Of a stretch of DNA of 64,000 bases, positions 57,580 through 64,000 are shown in pieces. Source of the DNA: Saccharum officinarum (lineage: Eukaryota > Streptophyta > Magnoliopsida > Poales > Poaceae); the NCBI GenBank assembly GCA_020631735.1, contig CM036199.1, forward strand, positions 17,069,955-17,133,954, in the 5' to 3' direction. Below the pieces are notes generated by a model. It was not told where the DNA came from, ran no database searches, and worked only from the letters and a program-made list of their open reading frames with translations. The position numbers and the translations under genes are program-made. Each line of letters starts with the position of its first letter. Positions within the stretch are counted from its first letter, which is position 1.

Positions 57580-58612
57580 TGAACCGGGTGTTCGTCCGCC
57601 TGGACGCTCCGTTGTTGGCCGCGACGCTAGCCCAACAACGCTCATTCGTTTTAAAAAAACTGCTCATTCATTTGTTCCTGTTCACTCGTTCCCCTCTTGC
57701 ATGCCGCCTCCTAGCGCACAGCCGCTGGCCCTACCAGGTGCTGCGTGTGGCCGCCTTCGAACTGCAGTGCTTGGGCGCTGGCCTTGCCAGGCACAGCGCG
57801 CGGCCACCTCCAAGTCACGGCGCTCAGCTGCTGGCCCTGCCAGGTGCGGCACGTGGTTGCCCTCTCCAATTCGCGCGGTCACGCCCTCCCCGCTGCTCGT
57901 GCAACCGATGCCTCCGTTCCATGACGTGCAACCACTTCCGCTGGCCCCCCGCCTATAAGCGCCGCCGGGCCACTACCTCCGGTGAACATCATGCATCGAT
58001 GAGCCTCCATTCTGTCGAGCAGCAAGGGGATGTGGCGTTGAAAGCGTATGTTGCAAGAGTATGTTTTAATTTGTTTAAAATGTTTCAGAGATATGTTGCA
58101 AGTGTTTCATATGGATGTTGCAAAAATAGATCGGAATATTGCACATGTTCAATAATGGTTGTACACATATGATGCAAGCGTCCATTTTAAATGTTTAATC
58201 TGTTTTTCAGACATATGTTGCAAGTATGCTTATTTGGATATTGTATATGTTTCACATATATATTACAAGTTTATCTAGATGTTTTATATGTTTAGCAATG
58301 ACTTTTTCAAGTGTTTCATGTGTTCTTTTGCAAGTGTTTTAGACGCATCTTTTAACTGTTTCATCTGTCTTCAGAAGCATGTTGTAAATGTTTCATCTTG
58401 ATGTTTTAAAAGTAGATCGAGTGTTGTTGCTAGAGACCCATCTGCCGTAGCTGCTAGGGCGTCCCCGAGCGGGCACAAACGTCCGAGCGGGGAAGTGGAG
58501 GGGTGCCAACGGGTCAGGCGGTGCAGGCCCCGCGTGGGCGTGCAAACTGGAGTGCAGGCGCGAGCGTCTCAACGCGCATGTCCGTCCGAACGTCCGAGCG
58601 CTAGCAATGCCG
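57580..58612. mobile_element. GC-ended element with internal ATGTTGCAAGTGTTTCA repeats
   Basis: GC-rich outer parts (57590-57980, 58430-58612) carrying GTCCG / CGGACG motifs surround a 400-base core of degenerate direct repeats around ATGTTGCAAGTGTTTCAT (58045-58420). This layout is known from abundant grass DNA-transposon derivatives; I cannot define the exact ends or superfamily, and no transposase is present. Confidence 0.45.
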
Positions 58613-58822
58613 ATAATAATCTTTGTACCGTCTGAAGGGATGTTTTTAAAGGTTTTTTTGCTTGGTCTATTTTTATAGTTGAAACTTTGATTTTCAAGCC
58701 TGTTTTTGAACTTTTTTATGAGGAGATTTTTTGGAGCTGAAAGGATGGTGTATGAGTGGGCTGAATTTCTAAGTGGACAATACGGCCGTTTAGGCCTGCT
58801 CAAAGCATCTGAAAAATACTAC

Positions 58823-58938
58823 CACCCTATTCGTTTGTGCCTCAGTGTTTATCAGCCAGCCATTGAAAAGTGTTTTTCTCTCACATCAAATCAGTATCAG
58901 CTAGAATCTACTAGCCAGACTATCCAGCGAATAGGGTG
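58823..58938. mobile_element. Small MITE with CACCCTATTCG ends
   Basis: CACCCTATTCG (58823) and CGAATAGGGTG (to 58938) are perfect inverted repeats, with the subterminal ATCAGCCAGCCATT and GTGTTTTTCTCTCACA typical of a common grass family. Flanks TAC and TAT suggest a 3-bp duplication, one base changed. Confidence 0.75.
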
Positions 58939-59006
58939 TATGACTCGTGGGGCCCAGCCCAATTCTACTCAAACCGGCGACAAGCGCGAATGTCCGGGCA
59001 GCCCAG

Positions 59007-59353
59007 TATAAAAACCCGCAATTAGCCCCCGTCCACCAGGCCACCACCACCTGTCCACCCGACCAAGAGAGGATTATTGCTTCTTTCGCCTTCTCCCCCT
59101 CACTACAATAGAAAAGGGAGACTCGCAGGCGATTTGCCGCTTTCCGGCACCGGTTCCGCCAGCTCCCCACCGTTTCTGGTGGCCTCATTGCTGCTAGAGA
59201 TGATAGGGAGCTGCGGATCCAGTCGCCGGTGTATATACTCTCTTCTTCTAGTCTAAATCTAGTTGGATTAGGAGTAGATCTTTTATTGTTCCTGTTTCTT
59301 CTACAGGGATGTTGCTGTCTACATTGTGTCCTCCGGAGAAGAGAGTGGGAAGT
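59007..59353 (+). pseudogene. Promoter and first exons of an unidentified gene, cut by an LTR
   Basis: TATAAAAA (59007-59014) is followed by a C/A-rich leader and ATG at 59200. Exon 59200-59228 and exon 59307 onwards join in frame over a 78-base intron (CGCCG|GTGTAT, TTCTACAG|GG), giving MIGSCGSSRRDVAVYIVSSG... until the LTR begins at 59354. I do not recognise the protein. The combination of TATA box, short leader, and matched splice sites speaks for a real 5' gene end, but it is short evidence. Confidence 0.35.
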
Positions 59354-60595
59354 TGTAAGGTACAAATGGCTAGAGGGGGGTGAATAGCCTATTTAAAAAT
59401 CTACAAGCTTCACTAAACACCCACGTTAGTATAAAAGATGGCTAAGCTAATTCTAGCACTAGCTCAACTACGCTATGCAAACTTTGATGACACAAGCTAA
59501 GTCACTAAGCTACTTACTCCTATGTGATAAAGGCTACACTAAACAAACTACACAAGGACTAGTACAAGAAAGTAAAGAGCAAGTGACTTGATTCTTATAC
59601 CAACGATGTAGAGAAGCAATGCACTCGAAGAATCAATCACAATGAGCAATCACAAGAGAAATCCTCGGCAAAGAGATGACACAAGATTTTTTACCGAGGT
59701 TCACTTGCTTTTCGGCAAGCTACACCTCGTTGTGGTGATGCACCCACTTGATGGATCACGAGCTAATCAACTATCAAGAGTTTAACCCTTAGCGGGTGCC
59801 ACACATCTACTCACAAGATGGGGATCCTCTAAGTCACGTGCTTCACTAGAGTAGCCAATTCATGAACTCCCGTGGAGAAGGCTCAAGAACCCCTCACAAT
59901 CAACTTGGTGAGGCTCGAAACAATCTCCAATCACGAGCTCAACACCACCGCTGATCCAAGCCGTCTAGGGTGTCGGGAAACACCCAAGAGTAACAAGCAA
60001 TCCACAGCAAACTCAAGAATCAAGTGCCACTAGATGCAACTCTCAATGCAATGCACTTGAATCTCACTCAATCTCTCTAGAGTATGCAACCAAGCAAGGA
60101 GATGAGTGGAGGGAAAGTTCTCTAGCTCAAAGTGTGCCTCAATATCTCAAATGTGCAAGAGCCAACCCACAAGGGCCGGCCACCTCTTATTTATAATGTT
60201 TCACTCAAGAGCTAGCCGTTATCAACTTCACTGGACAATTTTCGGGGGCGACAAACGCTGCATAGTAACGTCTATCGCCAAACCGATAGACGCTCGCCCA
60301 GCGTCTGTCGCGTTCTCCTCGCACCACGTGTCCCCACGTGCTCAAAGCTAACGGTCGAAATCCCAGTGTCAGACACGTCCTATGCTTCGCGACCTAGCGT
60401 CTGTCGCGGGCGACAGACGCGTCCGACGCTCCGCAACCTCAACGTCCGTTACGCAACAGACGTGGTCCAGTAAGGACGTTTTCCCCGAGTTCGTCAGACG
60501 CGTACGCCGCAAGGCCGACAGACATGGCGTCGAGCGTCTGTCACTCACGCTCGCGCGCGCCCGCACAGTTCCACAGCGTCAGACGCTGGAACAGT
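59354..60595 (-). mobile_element. Sirevirus-like LTR fragment with a GACAGACGC array
   Basis: Reads as the reverse of an LTR 3' part: TGTAAGGTAC... (the LTR CA end in reverse) with GGCTAGAGGGGGGTGAATAG, which matches the end of the other LTRs. In the palindromic part (60240-60590) the half-site is GACAGACGC / GCGTCTGTC instead of ACCGGACGC. It is truncated on the right by the plus-strand LTR at 60596, so its first 800 bases or so (U3 start) are absent. Leader-like TATTTATAATG near 60190 would be its TATA region in reverse. Confidence 0.75.
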
Positions 60596-62357
60596 TGAAA
60601 GCCCAAGTTTGGTTTTATTAATTAATGACACCAAGTTGCTAATGCTATTGTATCAAGTGTGATTAAGCTAGGCATAAGCAACACATGTGATGGAGGTGGA
60701 AATGGCATGGAGAGATGGCCACAAGACCACATGATTGGGTGCATGAAATGATGAGCAAGATCATGAAGGAATGCACATAAAATGATGGACATGATGATCA
60801 AGTAAAGGAGAAGGATCTAAGAGCGCAAGACAAAGGTATAACCATAGGGTTTTCCTTTTACCGGTCTAAGATGAGTAGAGAAGTGATTGACCGGGTTTAG
60901 GATACATAACCGACTATCAAGAGGGGCAATCACGGTTAGCTCGGGAATCAAGTGCCACTAGATCAATGTTTTGAGAATATGCATTAGGATCTAGTTGAGA
61001 GGTAACATAACGCCTTGAAAAATGACTGTGAAAATGCTAACACACATGCACATGGTGATTTACACATGGTGGTGTTAGCACATTTATGAAGGCGGTGGAG
61101 TTTGAGCGGTAGAGAGGGGTTTGGGTTCCTCTCTCCCTCCCGCCAAGCTTGCGAGGCGGGATTCGGTACTTTTTGGGGAAGTGAAATGCCTATTTTCTAC
61201 TGCGTCGGAAGTCGGAAAAGAAACAGAGGCGAACGGCGGTCACTGTGGTGACCGGACGCTCCACCGGACGTGGTCACAGTTTGACCGGACGCGTCCGGTC
61301 AGTTCAACACGGCGCAGCAAGGGTTTATGACCGGACGCTGGTCTGGCCTGACCAGCGCGTCCGGTCAGTTCTCCTGGGCGCAGAAGAAGAGCGCGCGACC
61401 GGCGCGTCCGGTCCCTCACAGAACTGGAGCGTCCGGTCAGGCACCCAGAGGGGCAGAACTAGTCGTAGAGCCGACCGGACGCGCGGCGCGTCCGGTCACG
61501 TGCGATCGGACGTGTCTGGTCGCGGTAGGGGCTTACTAGACTCCGACCGGACGCCAGGTGCAGCGCGTCCGGTCAAACGCTAGAGCGCGTCCGGTCACGG
61601 CAACGGTAACTTCTGACGCGCACTGTTCACGCTTGTCCTGTAGTGATCGGACGCGTCCGGTCAGTACGTTTTTAACTGCGTCGCCCGGTAACGGCTAGCT
61701 GCGTACCCTTCGCTATAAATAGAAGTTGGCCGGGGTTTGTGGGGATACTCTTGCAAATTTTGAGACCTAGAGACATCCTTTGAGCTAGAGAACAACCCCT
61801 CCACTCAACTCTTTGCTTGGTTGCACATCTTGAGTGAGATTGAGTGAGATTCAAGTGCATTGCTTGAGAGTTGCATTCTAGAGGCACTTGATCTTCGAGT
61901 TGCTATGGATTTCTTGTTACTCTTCCATGTTTCCCGACACGGTAGATGGCTTAGAGCAGCGGAGGTGATTGAGCTCGCATTTGGAGATTGTTGGAGCCCT
62001 CACCAAGTATTGTAAGGGGTTCTTGATCCTTCCCCGCGGGAGTTCGCAAATTAGATACTCTAGTGAAGCTCGTGGCTTAGAGGATCTCCATCTTGTGTGC
62101 AGTTGTGCGGCGCCTGCCGAGGGCTCGACTCTTGATAGTCAATTAGCTCGTGAACCGACAAGTGGGTGTATCGCCACAACGGGGAGTAGCTTGCCGGAAA
62201 CAAGTGAACCTCGGGATAAATTCTTGTATCGTTCTTTTCCTGAGGATTTCTCTTGTGTGATTGATTGATTGGTACTTCTCATCTCTACACGGCGGTATAA
62301 TCACTCGAAGCTCTTCTCTCGCGTTACTTCTTGTATCTAGCTTGTAGTTGTTGTTGT
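60596..62357 (+). mobile_element. Sirevirus-like LTR, plus strand, 3' end missing
   Basis: Starts TGAAAGCCCAAGTTTGG and has the ACCGGACGC array at 61245-61655 with the palindrome ACCGGACGCGTCCGGT near 61283, and CTATAAATAG near 61712. It breaks off in a TTG repeat at 62357, where a minus-strand LTR begins, so the terminal CA is missing. No internal region follows. Confidence 0.8.
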
Positions 62358-62917
62358 TGTAAGGTCCAAATAGGCTAGAGGGGGGGTGAATAGCCTAATT
62401 AAAACTTCTACAAGAATTACTTAACCACACGTTAGTACGAAAGGTGGCGAAGCAAAAGCTCTAGCTCTAACTAATTAAGCAAGCCACCTACACAAGTCTA
62501 TAACAAAGCTATTCACTAAACACAACAACAACTACAAGCTAGAAACAAGAAGTAATACGAGAGAAGAGCTTCGAGTGATTATACCGCCGTGTAGAGATGA
62601 GAAGTACCAATAAATCAATCACACAAGAGAAATCCTCGGAAAGAGAATGACATAAGAATTTATCCCGAGGTTCACTTGCTTCCCGGCAAGCTACTCCCCA
62701 TTGTGGCGATACACCCACTTGTCGGTTCGCGAGCTAATCGACTATCAAGAGTCGAGCCCTCGGCGGGCGCCGTATAACCGCACACAAGATGGGATCCTCC
62801 AAGCCACGAGCTCCACTAGAGTATCCAATTTGCGAACTCCCGCGGGGAAGGATCAAGAACCCCTTATAACACTTGGTGAAGGCTCCAACAATCTCCAATT
62901 GTGAGCTAAATTAAAAG
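62358..62917 (-). mobile_element. Sirevirus-like LTR 3' fragment, minus strand
   Basis: Reverse of an LTR end (TGTAAGGTCC, GGCTAGAGGGGGGGTGAATAG) that pairs with 61965-62350 of the preceding LTR, so the two form an inverted repeat of about 390 bases per arm. It changes into unrelated AT-rich DNA near 62917, without its palindromic part. Confidence 0.75.
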
Positions 62918-63976
62918 CATTTGAACTACACTTCAAAAATTTCTCACAGAACATGCTTCACTAATATTTTTCCTAGAAAGTACATCACTAATAAAGAATA
63001 AAGCAACAAGAATCACATTTTTCCCTTTATTATTTTATTTACTACATTTTCTAAGATATCAGCAATTATATCAATTAAATAATTTTGCACAGCAAAGTGT
63101 CACAAAATTAACATGAGCTATTTTTAAACTGTAGATCTATTCAAGAGGAACATTTCAAACTTTGTTTCATGATTTTTAGAGCTATAAATTGTACATAAAC
63201 ATTTTCCAAGTATTTTCTTTTCCAAAACAAAATAGAAATTCAAAAACGAAATTTGGAAATCGTTTAACGGGCCAGCCCACTTGAAACCACCGGCCACGGC
63301 CATTTTCAGCCGGAGCGCCGCGCGGGGAAAAAGAAAAGCGGCTCGGTTCGGGCCTCGGCCAAGCCGCTTGGCCCAGCGAGCAAAGGGAGTGGAGCGGGAC
63401 GCGGGGCGTGGCTGCGCGGCTGCGACGTCGCGGCGGCGGTGATGCCCGCCAGCGGCAAATGGGCGGCTCCGGCCATGCGAAAGCCAACGAACGGGCGCAC
63501 GGAGATCCTGGAGTGACGGTGAATACCGAAGGGCGGCGCACGAGTGACAAGGCGGGAAGAACGCCGGAACGGCGGAGTGAGCGCGCGGCGGCTGGAACGG
63601 CGTCGCGGCGGGGCGCGCGAAGTGGTGCCCTTACGCGGTAGAGGTGGAGCGTGGGGGTGCTTCGGAGGAGAGGAGGACTGGGCGGAGCTGGTCGTGCGAG
63701 CAATTGCTCGGAGGCGGCGGCCGCGGCGGAACGTGGCAAGGAAGTGCGCAGCCGCGGCGGCGAGCGCGCGAGGAATTGTGGACGCGCGCGGGAGCTCGCA
63801 ACGGCGGAAGCGAGAGCAAGTGGGGAGGAGGGAGGAGGCAGGGGAGCGGGTGCGTGGCCAAGGCGCGGCGCGAGTGGGGCCCACGGACAGCCACGCGGCG
63901 GGCGGCGCCGGCGCATGGCGAACACGGGGCGGCGGTGTTCTGCCGCGCGCCACGGCGTCGCGCGCGCGCACGGGCG
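62918..63976. other. AT-rich then very GC-rich DNA, probable unidentified LTR
   Basis: 62918-63240 is AT-rich with no ORF. 63250-63976 is extremely GC-rich with long overlapping ORFs on the minus strand rich in Pro, Arg, Ala and Ser, which is a composition effect. The sharp AT/GC change and GGGCCAGCCCACTTG text suggest part of another retrotransposon LTR or leader, but I could not identify it. Confidence 0.4.
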
Positions 63977-64000
63977 NNNNNNNNNNNNNNNNNNNNNNNN
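63977..64000. other. Ns at the window end
   Basis: 24 Ns; probably the start of another assembly gap. Confidence 0.95.

Noticed and set aside
63182..63971. Minus-strand ORFs of 221-247 codons in the GC-rich end
   Set aside because: Three overlapping frames all rich in Arg, Pro, Ala and Ser, which is a base-composition effect; no domain.

Overview
The window looks like nuclear DNA of a grass, most likely an Andropogoneae species of the Saccharum/Miscanthus/Sorghum type. Reasons: multi-exon genes with GT-AG introns, dense nested LTR retrotransposons with CpG-rich palindromic LTR arrays of the Sirevirus kind, Stowaway, hAT and other grass MITEs, and plant genes (DEG8, SUV3, GET3, a CLE peptide). 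It is a stretch of a draft assembly: a 100-N gap lies at 10554-10653 and Ns close the window at 63977-64000. || 1-22271 is retrotransposon. A Ty1/copia Sirevirus-like element (3353-19790, 5-bp target duplication GCGCG) sits inside an older, oppositely oriented LTR of the same family (2168-3352 resumed at 19796-20261), which is itself cut on the left by another minus-strand LTR (1-2167). The element's internal region appears twice, on either side of the N gap, and the sequence next to the gap is rich in single-base indels. This looks like two contig ends covering the same element that were never merged. A solo LTR (20301-22271, target duplication GTAAG) follows. || 22277-33199 is accessory: a dead Ac-like hAT transposase gene, the first exon of an AVT1-like amino acid transporter cut short, MITEs, a 1.1-kb fold-back element, a small two-exon gene for a free-standing cathepsin-propeptide (I29) protein (29519-30341), and an 0.8-kb hAT-type element with a perfect 8-bp target duplication. 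|| 33200-54239 is the gene island. GET3-family ATPase (minus strand, 11 exons) lies head to head with a tRNA-Leu(CAG). After a LINE remnant comes a CLE45-type peptide gene (40169-40471, minus), then the DEG8 chloroplast protease (minus, 13 exons, 42725-50558) and, divergent from a shared 357-bp promoter gap, the SUV3 mitochondrial RNA helicase (plus, 50916-54239). DEG8 intron 8 carries a recent 2.3-kb Ty3/gypsy element (45518-47839) whose single intact ORF joins a short N-terminal leader straight to an integrase with a chromodomain, with no protease, reverse transcriptase or RNase H. || 54240-64000 is again repeat-rich: MITEs, a repeat-bearing GC-rich element, a promoter plus first-exon fragment cut by an LTR, three Sirevirus-like LTRs in alternating orientation, and a GC-rich end next to the terminal Ns. 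The genes are unrelated housekeeping and signalling loci (tail-anchored protein targeting, thylakoid proteolysis, mitochondrial RNA turnover, peptide signalling), not a pathway. No obviously new cellular system was found. The most unusual objects are the integrase-only gypsy element in DEG8 and an LTR whose whole palindromic array has switched to a different core motif.
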